Assembly (NCBI GenBank): GCA_934589155.1
Contig: CAKTNP010000041.1
Location: 1 to 10,332 of the forward strand
Source: an uncultured Oscillospiraceae bacterium
GTDB taxonomy: Bacteria > Bacillota > Clostridia > Oscillospirales > Oscillospiraceae
Reading direction: 5' to 3'
DNA length: 10,332 nt
The notes below the pieces were generated by a model. It was given only the letters and a program-made list of their open reading frames with translations. It was not told where the DNA came from and did not search any database. The position numbers were made by a program, and so were the translations under genes. Below are positions 1 through 7,165 of this stretch, in pieces (position 1 is the stretch's first letter; every line of letters begins with the position of its first letter).

Positions 1-247
1 CAGTTAAGGGAGGGGCTTTTTACAAAGACGCCCCTCCCTTAACAATCCCTCCCTCCGAAACCCGGGAAGACTTCCGGCTGGGCTCTTGGGCGATCTCGTA
101 AACAGAATCGCCCCTCCGCTTAAGATTTCAAAGACAGCAACGGAAGCTATTTGCGATACGAAGCGTCATTATTCTATTGGAAGCTATTCTCAGCATTTGG
201 CTGCACTCTTGGGATTTCTATCCCCGCAGGGGCTGATGTCGCCCTGT
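1..247. other. Intergenic, non-coding region with repeats
   Basis: I find no supportable gene here. The short open frames have no ribosome binding site and no recognisable protein. The stretch from about 120 to 210 is clearly more AT-rich than the surrounding genes. Visible structure: a perfect 14-bp inverted repeat at 3-16/30-43; a 7-bp one at 88-94/107-113 (GGGCGAT/ATCGCCC); a CCCC-gca-GGGG hairpin at 222-232; and a 10-base direct repeat GGAAGCTATT at 142-151 and 179-188. GCCCCTCCCTTAAC at 30-43 has a near copy, GCCCCTCCGCTTAAG, at 110-124. It could be a repeat-rich spacer or the edge of an interspersed repeat. No U-tracted terminator for the minus-strand gene ending at 248 is evident. Confidence 0.55.
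3..43. repeat. Perfect 14-bp inverted repeat (hairpin)
   Basis: GTTAAGGGAGGGGC at 3-16 is exactly complementary to 30-43, around a 13-base loop. Neither strand has a U-tract after the stem, so it is not a classic intrinsic terminator. It could be a transcript-end hairpin for the minus-strand gene at 248-745, or the end of a repetitive element that continues beyond the window. Confidence 0.6.
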
Positions 248-745
248 TTACCCCTCTGCCCGGTTGTCCCGGGACGCTTTCCTGCACCAATGGATCAGGG
301 TCCAGGTCACAGCCGCCAGGAAAAGAAGGGTGAGGGCCAGTGTGGCCGTCCCGTTCCGCAGCAGCGCCAGGGCCGTGGCCGCCAGGAACATGGCGGCGGT
401 CTCCCCCTCTAAAAGGAAGAGCATGGCCAGCATATCCCGGAACACCGGGACCTTGTTCTCTTCTTTCAGCGCGAAGGGCAGATTCCAGTTCTCCGGACTG
501 ACCCTATGGGCCACCAGCGACAAAACGCCCAGTATCACTGCCCCCAACAGCGGATTCCATAGTAAGATCCAAGCAGAGCCATACCGGTTGGCCTGGCCGT
601 CCATCCCATAGTGGGTGGGGAAGGTCCCCTTCACAGTACAGCCGCCGTAAAGGGCCAAGACCAGGGTCACAGCAACCAGCACCCAGGCCCCGATCTCCAA
701 CCGCTTGTGGCCGGGAGTCAGGTATTCTTTTGCGGAAGTTTTCAT
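248..745 (-). CDS. DUF1648 domain integral membrane protein
   Basis: A 165-residue protein with about four hydrophobic segments, near residues 18-36, 57-80, 104-128 and 135-152. After the first segment comes P43-T-H-Y-G-M-D-G-Q-A-N-R-Y-G-S57, which matches the DUF1648 signature (P-x-H-x-x-x-G-x-x-x-x-x-G-S) of small membrane proteins and of SdpI-type immunity proteins. SdpI itself is longer and has further transmembrane segments, so this is a short stand-alone form. The biochemical role of DUF1648 is not established; links to bacteriocin immunity and sensor modules are known from family members only. The start is set by GGAGGAG at 751-757, five bases before the ATG. It begins only 52 bases after the infB stop, just beyond the infB terminator, with no room for a promoter of its own, so it may live on read-through. 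The family call is fairly sure; the function is unknown. Confidence 0.8.
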   Translation of the reverse strand: MKTSAKEYLTPGHKRLEIGAWVLVAVTLVLALYGGCTVKGTFPTHYGMDGQANRYGSAWILLWNPLLGAVILGVLSLVAHRVSPENWNLPFALKEENKVPVFRDMLAMLFLLEGETAAMFLAATALALLRNGTATLALTLLFLAAVTWTLIHWCRKASRDNRAEG

Positions 746-766
746 AGAAACTCCTCCATTTTGGCA

Positions 767-795
767 AAAAGGGGCGGAAAGATTCCGCCCCTTTT
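767..795 (-). terminator. Intrinsic terminator of the infB operon
   Basis: Two bases after the infB stop, the minus strand reads AAAAGGGGCGGAA, a 3-base loop, then the complementary TTCCGCCCCTTTT followed by another T. The stem is 12-13 bp with an A-tract before and a U-tract after, a textbook terminator. The A/T symmetry means it could also work on the plus strand. Confidence 0.9.
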
Positions 796-796
796 G

Positions 797-3133
797 TTAC
801 TGCTTGATCTCCTCCATGACGAAGCACTCAAAGATGTCGCCCTCTTTGATGTCGTTGAACTTCTCCACGGACATGCCGCACTCATAGCCTGCGGCCACTT
901 CCTTCACGGAGTCCTTGAACCGCTGGAGGGAGCCCACGGCGCCCTCGTGGATCACGATGTTGTCCCGGAGGACCCGGAGCTGGGCGTCCCGGCGGATCAC
1001 GCCGTCCTTCACATAGCAGCCGGCAATGGTGCCGATGGCGGAAACCTTATAGGTCTGGCGGACCTCGGCGTGGCCGATGACGGCCTCCCGGAACTTGGGC
1101 GCCAGCATACCCTTCATGGCGGACTCGATCTCGTCGATGGCATCATAGATGACCCGGTAGAACCGCATGTCCACCTTGGCCCGCTGGGCGCTGGCCTGGG
1201 CGGCGGCGTCGGCCCGGACATTGAAGCCTACCACAATGGCGCCGGCGGTAGAGGCCAGCAGAATATCGGACTCGTTGACGGCGCCCACGCCTGCGTGGAT
1301 CACCTTCACCCGGACCTCCTCGTTGGAGATCTTCTCCAGGCTGGCCTTCACGGCCTCGGCGGAGCCCTGCACATCGGCCTTGACGATCAGGTCCAGCTCC
1401 TTCATTTCGCCCTCCTGCATCTTGGCAAAGAGGTTGTCCAGAGTGACCTTGGAGTTCAGCTTGGCGGCGGCGTCCTTCTCGGCCTGACGGCGCTGCTCCA
1501 CCAGCTCCCGGGCCATGCGCTCATCGGAGACCACGTTGAACTCGTCGCCGGGGGTGGGCACATCGGCCAGGCCCGTGATCTCCACGGGGATGGAAGGACC
1601 GGCGTCCTTCACGGTGCGGCCCTTGTCGTTGGTCATGACACGGACACGGCCCACGGCGGTACCGGCGATCAGGGTGTCGCCCTGGTGCAGGGTGCCGTTC
1701 TGGACCAGCAGGGTGGCGATGGGGCCCCGGGTCTTGTCCAGCCGGGCCTCGATGACGGTGCCCTTGGCCCGCCGGTTGGGGTTGGCCTTCAGCTCCAGCA
1801 CCTCGGCAGTCAGCAGGACCATTTCGAGAAGCTCGTCAATGCCCTGGCCGGTCTTGGCGGAGATGGGGCAGATCACGGTTTCGCCGCCCCATTCCTCGGG
1901 GATCAAGTCGTACTCTGTGAGCTGCTGCTTGATCCGGTCCGGGTTGGCGCCGTGCTTATCCATCTTGTTGATGGCCACGATAATGGGGATCTTGGCGGCC
2001 TTGGCGTGGTTGATGGCCTCCACGGTCTGGGGCATGATGCCGTCGTCCGCAGCCACCACCAGAATGGCAATGTCGGTGCACATGGCGCCTCTGGCCCGCA
2101 TGGAAGTAAAGGCGGCATGGCCCGGGGTATCCAGGAAGGTGATGTCCTGACCCGCAGCCTTCACGGTGTAGGCGCCAATGTGCTGGGTGATGCCGCCGGC
2201 CTCGCCGGAGGCCACGTTGGTCTTCCGGACGGCGTCCAGCAGACTGGTCTTGCCATGATCCACGTGACCCATGACCACCACCACGGGACTTCTGGGCTGG
2301 AGCTCCTCGGCGGTATCCTCGTGGTCGTCGATGATCTGCTCCTCAATGGTAACGGTGACTTCCTTTTCCACCTTGCAGCCCATTTCCGTGGCCACGAACT
2401 CCGCCGTGTCAAAGTCGATGGTCTGGTTGATGGAGGCCATAATGCCGTTCTTCATCAGGGTGGTGATCACCGCCCCGGCAGTCTTCTTCATCATGGAGGC
2501 CAGCTCCGCCACGGTGATCTCCTCGGGGATCTTCACCGTCAGCGGGGTCTTCTTGATGGCCTCCAGCTGGAGCCGGCGCATTTTTTCCTTTTCCTCGTTC
2601 CGGCTCTTGGTGCTCTGGAACTTGCCCTTCTGCTTGTTCTGCTTGTTCTTGTTGCCGATCTTCTGCTTGCCGCCGGAATAATTCTGGGCCCGCTCGGAGA
2701 TCAGCACGTCCACCCGGTCGTCAAACCGCTCGGAGTTCACGCTGACGGCGCTGGTGTCCACCACCCGGCGCTCCCGCTTCCGCTCCGGCTCCTTGGGCTT
2801 CTGCTCCTGGGCGGGAGCGGCAGCCTGGGCAGTGGCAGCCTGGGCAGCGGTCTTTTCTTCCTTGGCCGCAGTCTGCACCGGCTTCTCCTCCTGCACGGGG
2901 GCAGGGACGGGCTTTGCCTCGGCCTTAGGCGCCACGGCAAAAACCTGCTCCAAAGAATCGATCTGATGGGTCTGGGTGATGTGGTCAAAAACCACGTTCA
3001 GCTCCTCGTCCGTCAGGACCTGGGTGTTGCTCTTGGGCTTTTCAAAGTATTTGGAGATGATCTCCGCAATCTCCTTGGGGGCCATGCCGAAGTCGCTGGC
3101 CACCTCACGAACTCGATACTTGATTAAACTCAT
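797..3133 (-). CDS. infB: Translation initiation factor IF-2
   Basis: A 778-residue GTPase that delivers fMet-tRNA to the 30S subunit and promotes 50S joining in the cytoplasm. An IF2_N motif occupies about residues 1-53. A low-complexity Ala/Lys/Glu/Pro linker (about 66-125) and a basic Lys/Asn/Gln stretch (about 150-190) follow, then a second IF2_N module (about 197-250). The GTPase domain shows G1 GHVDHGKT (289-296), G2 GGITQ (313-317), G3 DTPGH (335-339), G4 NKMD (389-392) and G5 SAK (425-427). The beta-barrel domain II and C-terminal domains C1/C2 follow, ending normally in [10 protein letters not shown]. Length is ordinary for a Firmicute IF-2. GGAGGT lies eight bases before the ATG. 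It is the last gene of the nusA operon, starting 17 bases after ylxQ. A terminator follows at once, so rbfA, which often comes next, is absent here. Confidence 0.98.
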   Translation of the reverse strand: MSLIKYRVREVASDFGMAPKEIAEIISKYFEKPKSNTQVLTDEELNVVFDHITQTHQIDSLEQVFAVAPKAEAKPVPAPVQEEKPVQTAAKEEKTAAQAATAQAAAPAQEQKPKEPERKRERRVVDTSAVSVNSERFDDRVDVLISERAQNYSGGKQKIGNKNKQNKQKGKFQSTKSRNEEKEKMRRLQLEAIKKTPLTVKIPEEITVAELASMMKKTAGAVITTLMKNGIMASINQTIDFDTAEFVATEMGCKVEKEVTVTIEEQIIDDHEDTAEELQPRSPVVVVMGHVDHGKTSLLDAVRKTNVASGEAGGITQHIGAYTVKAAGQDITFLDTPGHAAFTSMRARGAMCTDIAILVVAADDGIMPQTVEAINHAKAAKIPIIVAINKMDKHGANPDRIKQQLTEYDLIPEEWGGETVICPISAKTGQGIDELLEMVLLTAEVLELKANPNRRAKGTVIEARLDKTRGPIATLLVQNGTLHQGDTLIAGTAVGRVRVMTNDKGRTVKDAGPSIPVEITGLADVPTPGDEFNVVSDERMARELVEQRRQAEKDAAAKLNSKVTLDNLFAKMQEGEMKELDLIVKADVQGSAEAVKASLEKISNEEVRVKVIHAGVGAVNESDILLASTAGAIVVGFNVRADAAAQASAQRAKVDMRFYRVIYDAIDEIESAMKGMLAPKFREAVIGHAEVRQTYKVSAIGTIAGCYVKDGVIRRDAQLRVLRDNIVIHEGAVGSLQRFKDSVKEVAAGYECGMSVEKFNDIKEGDIFECFVMEEIKQ

Positions 3134-3150
3134 ATAATTCCACCTCCACG

Positions 3151-3573
3151 TTACTTCTTACCGCATTTGCCCCGGCGGAGGTTGGCCTTGTGGGCCTTCT
3201 CCTCCAGCTGGTGCTTCCGCACTCGCTGGGTCCGGGTCTCCAGATCCGCCAGGGCCGTCTCATACTGCTCCGGCTGATCCAGTGCCTTCAAAAAAGCCAG
3301 GGCCAAAGCCGGATCCGTCAGAGCCGCCACGGCCACCGCCGTCCGGCCCAGGGCTCCGCCCAGCTCATCCTTGGAAAAGGGGAGACGCACCACCTGCTGA
3401 CCCGTACCGGCCACCGCGCTTTTCGCCCGGCGCAGGGTGTGATCCGTGGCGTCCTGGGCCACCACCACCAGTCTGGCATGGCCGGCCCGGGCAGCGGCGC
3501 ACATGGGCTCCTCTCCCACTTCGATCCTGCCGCCCTTTCGGGCCAGGGACAGAAGATTCAGGGCTTTATTCAC
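3151..3573 (-). CDS. L7Ae-family (YlxQ-like) ribosomal/RNA-binding protein
   Basis: A 140-residue protein whose first ~95 residues match the small L7Ae/L30e/S12e/Gadd45 family found between ylxR and infB in Firmicutes. Visible hallmarks are the N-terminal [16 protein letters not shown], the strand [12 protein letters not shown] (35-46) and the LGGALGR segment (71-77). L7Ae proteins bind kink-turn RNA; the exact role of YlxQ is not settled, but its operon points to translation. The Bacillus protein is about 100 residues. This one adds a charged, strongly basic C-terminal tail (about 101-140) ending RRGKCGKK. The start is GTG: it follows GGAGG by six bases and overlaps the last codons of ylxR by eight bases, which suggests translational coupling. 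The family call is solid; only the tail is unusual. Confidence 0.9.
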   Translation of the reverse strand: MNKALNLLSLARKGGRIEVGEEPMCAAARAGHARLVVVAQDATDHTLRRAKSAVAGTGQQVVRLPFSKDELGGALGRTAVAVAALTDPALALAFLKALDQPEQYETALADLETRTQRVRKHQLEEKAHKANLRRGKCGKK

Positions 3574-3835
3574 AGGGCGCCTCCAATTCCTCCTCTAAGC
3601 GGTGCAGCACCGCCTCGGGGATCTCCACCTCCAGGTTCCGCTCCAGGGCCCGGGATCTTACGGCCTTTTTCAGGCACTCCGGATCCGGGCAGATGTAAGC
3701 ACCCCGGCCCGGGGCCTTGCCCCGCAGATCCACGGACACCGAGCCCTCCGGGCTTCTGACCACGCGGACCAGTTCCTTTTTGGGCTTCCGTTCCCGGCAG
3801 CCCATGCACTGGCGCATGGGGATTTTTTTCTGCAT
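3566..3835 (-). CDS. rnpM: YlxR family protein, RNase P modulator RnpM
   Basis: An 89-residue basic protein. The signature is complete: R8-Q-C10-M-G-C13-R, then K-x-E-L-V-R-V-V (20-26 region), and G43-R-G-A-Y-I-C49. This is the YlxR (DUF448) fold, an RNA-binding protein shown in Bacillus to associate with the RNase P RNA and modulate its activity, hence the name RnpM. I chose the ATG at 3835 because AAGGAGG lies nine bases upstream. An in-frame ATG at 3862 would add nine residues, has no ribosome binding site, and would place the strong one inside the gene. It follows nusA by 36 bases and overlaps the next gene by eight bases. The gene was formerly ylxR. Identity is secure from motifs and position. 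Confidence 0.93.
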   Translation of the reverse strand: MQKKIPMRQCMGCRERKPKKELVRVVRSPEGSVSVDLRGKAPGRGAYICPDPECLKKAVRSRALERNLEVEIPEAVLHRLEEELEAPCE

Positions 3836-3871
3836 GGAGCCTCGCCTCCTTACGTCTGTCAATGTACGGAA

Positions 3872-5023
3872 TTATTCCGCGGTCTCCTCGGAAGCCTCCT
3901 GGGACTCCTCGGGCTCCGCCTGAGAGGCGGGCTTGATGTCGATCTTATATCCCGTGAGCCGGGCTGCCAGGCGGGCATTCTGGCCCTCCTTGCCAATGGC
4001 CAGGGACAGCTGGTCGTCGGGTACGATGACCCGGCAGGCCTTCTGACCGGGGATCAGGTTCACGGACAGGACCTGGGCCGGGGACAGAGCCGCCGCCACA
4101 TACTGGCAGGGATCCTCGCTCCAGACCACGATGTCCATACGCTCGCCGTGGAGCTCCTGGACCACGGCGCCCACACGGCCGCCCCGGGGACCTACGCAGG
4201 CGCCCACGGGATCGATGTTCTCCTCCATGGCCCGGACGGCGATCTTGGTCCGGGAGCCGGGCTCCCGGGCAATGTTGCGGACCTCCACTTGGCCGTCGGC
4301 GATCTCCGGTACCTCCAGCTCAAACAGCCGGCGGACCAGATTGGGATGGGTCCGGGACACCAGGATCTGGGGGCCTCTCTGGCTCCGGCGCACGTCGATG
4401 ACGTAGACCCGGATCAGGTCGCCCTCCCGGTAGCTCTCCCCGGGGATCTGCTCGCTGGCCCGGAGAATGGCGTCGGACCGTTCATTGCCCTGGCCCACCC
4501 GGACGATCATATCGCCGGTCTCCGGCAGGATCCGAACCACGGTGCCGGTGAAGATCTCCTGGACCCGGGAAGAATAGCTGTCGGCCATGGCTCCCCGCTC
4601 GGCCTCACGAATGCCCTGGATAATGACCTGCTTGGCGGTCTGGGCAGCGATCCGGCCGAAGCCCTCGATATTGATGGGAATGCTGATGGTATCGCCCACT
4701 CTGGCGTTGGGGTCGTACTTCCGGGCGGCGTCCACGGCGATCTCCTCCGTAGGCTCCTCCACTTCCTCCACGACCACTTTCCGCTGGACCATGCTCATGG
4801 CGGACTCGGTCAGCTCCACCACCACGTTCTCGGCGGCGGCCTCTTTATTGCCGTCCTCCCGGTCCTTCCGGTAGGCGTTGACCAGAGCCTGCTTGATCCG
4901 GTCCACCATGTAATCCACGGGGATGCCCCGCTCTTTTTCCAGCTGCCGCAGGGCCTCAAAGATCTCCACATTCATGGGGACCGCGGCCTCCTGGGCCTTT
5001 TTGGCTTTGGACGTTCTCGCCAT
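3872..5023 (-). CDS. nusA: Transcription termination/antitermination factor NusA
   Basis: A 383-residue RNA polymerase-binding elongation factor that lengthens pauses and stimulates intrinsic termination. Domain order: N-terminal RNAP-binding domain (about 17-140), S1 domain (about 155-222, [13 protein letters not shown] to QILVSRTHP), KH1 (about 230-300, with [11 protein letters not shown] at 274-284), and KH2 (about 315-365, with [21 protein letters not shown]). It then ends in a short acidic tail. It lacks the C-terminal AR repeats of the E. coli protein, so the length is close to Bacillus NusA. A 16-residue basic N-terminal extension precedes the usual MNxEIFEAL start. The upstream ATG is nevertheless chosen because AGGAGG lies eight bases before it. 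It begins 15 bases after rimP. Because NusA acts on hairpin terminators, the terminator-like hairpin in its own operon leader (5514-5541) is a plausible feedback target. Confidence 0.97.
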   Translation of the reverse strand: MARTSKAKKAQEAAVPMNVEIFEALRQLEKERGIPVDYMVDRIKQALVNAYRKDREDGNKEAAAENVVVELTESAMSMVQRKVVVEEVEEPTEEIAVDAARKYDPNARVGDTISIPINIEGFGRIAAQTAKQVIIQGIREAERGAMADSYSSRVQEIFTGTVVRILPETGDMIVRVGQGNERSDAILRASEQIPGESYREGDLIRVYVIDVRRSQRGPQILVSRTHPNLVRRLFELEVPEIADGQVEVRNIAREPGSRTKIAVRAMEENIDPVGACVGPRGGRVGAVVQELHGERMDIVVWSEDPCQYVAAALSPAQVLSVNLIPGQKACRVIVPDDQLSLAIGKEGQNARLAARLTGYKIDIKPASQAEPEESQEASEETAE

Positions 5024-5038
5024 TTCTCTTTCCTCCTG

Positions 5039-5491
5039 TCAGAATTCCACCCGAAGGCGCACCATGGCGACCTCCGATTTTTCAAAGATAAGTGTTTCGT
5101 TCCCCATGGTCAGCGTGACCCTTCCGTCCTCATAGCCTGTGAGGGTACCCGGGAATTCCTTCCGGCCGCCCTTGGGGGTATAGAGCTTCACCAGCACCGG
5201 GGAGCCCATGAACTGTTCAAAATCCCGGGGCCGCTTCAGGACCCGCTCCAGGCCCGCGGAGCAGACCTCGAAATGGTAACTGTCGGGGATGGGATCCTTC
5301 TCGTCCAGAATGGGGTCCACGGCCCGGGAGACCTTCTCGCAGTCGTCGATGTCCACGCCGCCCTCTTTGTCGATATAGAGCCGGAGAAACCACTCGCCGC
5401 CCTCCCGGACGTACTCCACGTCCCACAGGGAACAGCCCAACTCCTCCACCACGGGGCGGGAAAATGCCTCGACCTGATCGGTGATCTTCAT
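5039..5491 (-). CDS. rimP: Ribosome maturation factor RimP
   Basis: A protein of about 150 residues needed for late assembly of the 30S subunit. It shows the family pattern: N-terminal domain with LGCSLWDVEYVREGGEWFL, then GVDIDDCEKVSRAVDPILD, then the linker EVCSAGLERVLKRPRDF (usually EVSSPGLxRPL), and a C-terminal Sm-like domain. The Ser-to-Cys and Pro-to-Ala changes in the linker are mild. Two ATG codons compete. The one at 5497 gives MRMKIT but sits only three bases after AAAGG. The one at 5491 gives MKITDQ and sits nine bases after it, so I prefer 5491. First gene of the operon, with its own strong promoter and a structured leader. Former name ylxS. Confidence 0.94.
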   Translation of the reverse strand: MKITDQVEAFSRPVVEELGCSLWDVEYVREGGEWFLRLYIDKEGGVDIDDCEKVSRAVDPILDEKDPIPDSYHFEVCSAGLERVLKRPRDFEQFMGSPVLVKLYTPKGGRKEFPGTLTGYEDGRVTLTMGNETLIFEKSEVAMVRLRVEF

Positions 5492-5500
5492 ACGCATCTG

Positions 5501-5541
5501 CCTTTCTCAACAAGAAAGAGAGGGGCACGCCCCTCTCTTTC
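5501..5541 (-). promoter_or_regulatory. Leader of rimP-nusA operon: two exclusive hairpins
   Basis: On the minus strand, hairpin A is a perfect 12-bp stem, GAAAGAGAGGGG/CCCCTCTCTTTC with loop CGTG (5514-5541), followed by TTGTTG, an interrupted U-tract. Hairpin B is CTTTCT-TGTTG-AGAAAG (5513-5518 with 5502-5507). It uses the distal arm of A and covers most of the AAAGG ribosome binding site at 5501-5505. The two cannot form together. Hairpin A looks like a weak intrinsic terminator of the sort that responds to NusA. Both hairpins are seen directly; attenuation is inferred. Confidence 0.6.
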
Positions 5542-5566
5542 GTAAACCCTACGTTAGATTAAGTTC

Positions 5567-5613
5567 AGTATATCACTACTATTCCCGTTTTGCAAGTATT
5601 ATTTTTAAAAAAA
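5567..5613 (-). promoter_or_regulatory. Promoter of the rimP-nusA-infB operon
   Basis: Minus-strand -35 TTGCAA (5590-5595), a 17-base spacer, and -10 TATACT (5567-5572). An A/T tract at about 5597-5613 lies directly upstream of the -35 and looks like an UP element. The predicted start near 5560 gives a leader of roughly 70 bases. Confidence 0.8.
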
Positions 5614-5700
5614 CTGGGGGTTATTTTGCCAAAACCGGGATTTTTGCCTCTCTGTCCCCGGCTCTTTGCAAAAATTCCCCCGGAATTTGAAAATCCGGCG

Positions 5701-5729
5701 TTTCCATCGCCGGTCCGCTGTGGTATAAT
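5701..5729 (+). promoter_or_regulatory. Divergent promoter for the membrane protein gene at 5787
   Basis: -35 TTTCCA (5701-5706), a 17-base spacer and -10 TATAAT (5724-5729) preceded by TGG, making an extended -10. Predicted start near 5736, with about 50 bases of leader. Inverted copies of CCGGCG flank the -35 and lie again in the early leader. Confidence 0.75.
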
Positions 5730-5738
5730 GAGAAAAAA

Positions 5739-5754
5739 CGCCGGAGACCCGGCG
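5739..5754 (+). repeat. Leader hairpin CGCCGG-AGAC-CCGGCG
   Basis: A 6-bp perfect stem with a 4-base loop at the predicted 5' end of the transcript for the gene at 5787. The same six-base word occurs in the opposite arrangement at 5695-5700/5708-5713 around the -35. It could stabilise the RNA or be a protein site; no U-tract follows, so it is not a terminator. Confidence 0.5.
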
Positions 5755-5786
5755 AACCCACACTTTTCCGAAAGGCGGACTGGATC

Positions 5787-6608
5787 ATGGATCAAAACAC
5801 GGCGCCGGAGCCTCAAAAGGCCCTGCGGGAGCAGCAATACGAAGGGACGGTCCCCGGAGCCCTGACCCTGGGGGGCGGCCTTCTGTGTCTGCTCCTCCGG
5901 CTGTATCTGAACGCCCACTGCTTCGACGCCCAGGGGCTCCTGCACCGGGGCTGTCTGCTCCACGGCGCCCTGGTGGCCCTGTCCGTCGGGGTCCTGGCGG
6001 GGCTTTTCTTCCTCTGCCGGGGCATGGGCAGCGACTGCCGGTTCCGCCGAAACTACCGGCCCTCCACTGCCGCGGGGATCCTTTTGTTCCTGGCAGTCCC
6101 CTGCTTTCTGGCCTACGGAATCCTGAATCTGGGGGGCGAAAGCGACGTTTTCACCCGTCTGACGGCCATGCTTTCCCTGTTCATGGTCCCCGTTCTGATC
6201 TGGCTGGGGCTGTCCCGGCTGGAGGGCAGGCCCTGCGCCTTTCTCTTTCCTCTGGGAGGCTGCCTGTTCCTGATTGTGCGGCTGATCTGCCGGTTCCGGC
6301 ACTGGAGCACAGACCCGGTGATCGAGGATTACGCCTCTGCCCTGCTGTCCAACGTCATGGCCATGTTGGCAGCCTTCCACACGACGGGCTTTTCCCTAGG
6401 TCAAGGGGCCCGGCGGCGGAGCCTGTTCTTCTGTCTGGCGGCCATCTTCTTCTCCCTTTTGTCCCTGGCCGACGGCATGGAGGCCCTGCCCTTCAGCCTA
6501 GGCGTGATCCTGTGGATGCTGGGGGCTCTGCCCCGGATGAAAAAGCCCCAGGCCCGGCGGCGGCCCGGCGGCCAGATCCTTCCGGAAACGCCGGAGGAAA
6601 CGGAATAA
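5787..6608 (+). CDS. Polytopic membrane protein of unknown function
   Basis: A 273-residue protein I do not recognise. About seven or eight hydrophobic segments are visible, near residues 23-42, 56-78, 94-113, 124-143, 150-168, 183-203, 212-228 and 233-249. They are joined by short basic loops such as RFRRNYR (85-91) and ARRR (208-211). The N-terminus (1-22) is soluble and the tail (250-273) is basic, then acidic. Five cysteines lie in or near the membrane segments. No catalytic motif, ATP site or transporter signature is apparent. The start ATG follows AAAGGCGG at 5771-5778, a slightly long spacing but the best available. The gene has its own promoter divergent from rimP and its own terminator, so it is a single-gene unit. 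The residue pattern and clean transcription signals make it a real gene; any role is unknown. Confidence 0.8.
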   Translation: MDQNTAPEPQKALREQQYEGTVPGALTLGGGLLCLLLRLYLNAHCFDAQGLLHRGCLLHGALVALSVGVLAGLFFLCRGMGSDCRFRRNYRPSTAAGILLFLAVPCFLAYGILNLGGESDVFTRLTAMLSLFMVPVLIWLGLSRLEGRPCAFLFPLGGCLFLIVRLICRFRHWSTDPVIEDYASALLSNVMAMLAAFHTTGFSLGQGARRRSLFFCLAAIFFSLLSLADGMEALPFSLGVILWMLGALPRMKKPQARRRPGGQILPETPEETE

Positions 6609-6616
6609 ATCTCCAA

Positions 6617-6646
6617 AAGGCGGCGCAGAAGCGCCGCCTTCTTTTT
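6617..6646 (+). terminator. Intrinsic terminator after the membrane protein gene
   Basis: AAGGCGGCGC-AGAA-GCGCCGCCTT, a perfect 10-bp stem with a 4-base loop, followed by CTTTTT. It lies nine bases after the stop codon. Confidence 0.93.
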
Positions 6647-6693
6647 GTCCAAACCCGCCCCCTTTGCATAGGCTGGCGGGAGGAGGAATGACC

Positions 6694-7125
6694 ATGGATC
6701 CTTATAATAAGGCCCTGACGGCCCCGGTCTGGCAGCGAGTCCTGGGCGGCACCGGCGGCGAGATCCCCTGGGAGCTTCTGCTGTCCGGCACCCGCCGGGC
6801 CGCCCGGGCCTATTTTTCCCTGAGCCAAGGGCAGCGGAGCGGCATGGGCGAAGGGCTGCGCCGCCTGGCCCGGGAGAAAGAGGAGCAATTTTACGTGCTC
6901 GCCGCTCTGTACCGGCTGCAATGGGGCAGGGCCCCAAAGCTCCCTCCGGTGCCGCCGGAGCCCCGGGAGGGCCCGATCCCCGCCCTGGGCCGCCGGTATC
7001 GGGAGGAAACAGCCCTGCTGACCGCGCTGGAGGCCGCCGGCGGCTCCGAATTTCAGGCTCTGGCCCGCCGGGTCCGGGAAAACCGGATGGCGGTCCTGGC
7101 CCTGCTGGGTCGGTTGGAGCGGTAA
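6694..7125 (+). CDS. Small helical protein, possible ligand-less ferritin-like fold
   Basis: A 143-residue protein predicted to be mostly alpha-helical, with Arg/Leu/Glu-rich helices near residues 26-45, 50-77, 96-114 and 117-142 and a Pro-rich joint (81-96). The layout resembles ferritin-like/rubrerythrin-type proteins of gut Clostridia: a helix pair around RRLAREKEEQFYVLAALYRL, a linker, then RYREETALLTALEA and a final helix. However, the expected E-x-x-H pairs are missing: the E-E is followed by Q-F-Y and no histidine occurs anywhere. If it has that fold it probably does not bind a di-iron centre. I chose the ATG at 6694 because AGGAGG (6681-6686) is seven bases away. The ATG at 6688 is one base from it, and a TTG at 6664 lies before it. 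No promoter is evident after the preceding terminator. The gene looks real; the fold call is tentative. Confidence 0.65.
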   Translation: MDPYNKALTAPVWQRVLGGTGGEIPWELLLSGTRRAARAYFSLSQGQRSGMGEGLRRLAREKEEQFYVLAALYRLQWGRAPKLPPVPPEPREGPIPALGRRYREETALLTALEAAGGSEFQALARRVRENRMAVLALLGRLER

Positions 7126-7165
7126 GGGCTCCGGATTTTTCCAGTCCCCGGTCCCCTTTCGCCGC

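Noticed and set aside
86..412. Plus-strand open frame at the left edge
   Set aside because: No ribosome binding site, no recognisable sequence, and it overlaps the 3' part of the DUF1648 gene on the other strand.
611..3127. 838-codon plus-strand open frame opposite infB
   Set aside because: It is a shadow of infB codon bias in GC-rich DNA: low-complexity Gly/His/Leu/Asp translation, no ribosome binding site, and it mirrors a certain gene.
3836..3862. Upstream ATG for the YlxR gene
   Set aside because: It lacks a ribosome binding site, and the strong AAGGAGG that serves the ATG at 3835 would lie within the coding sequence.
3602..5545. 647-codon plus-strand open frame opposite nusA and rimP
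   Set aside because: Same cause; the translation is repetitive Gly/His/Leu and spans several real genes and the rimP leader.
6654..6680. CCCGCC/GGCGGG inverted repeat ahead of the ribosome binding site at 6681
   Set aside because: Six bp of plain GC with a 15-base loop is expected by chance in this composition; no further support.
6664..6693. TTG and ATG starts upstream of 6694
   Set aside because: The TTG precedes the AGGAGG site and the ATG at 6688 is only one base from it; 6694 has the normal seven-base spacing.
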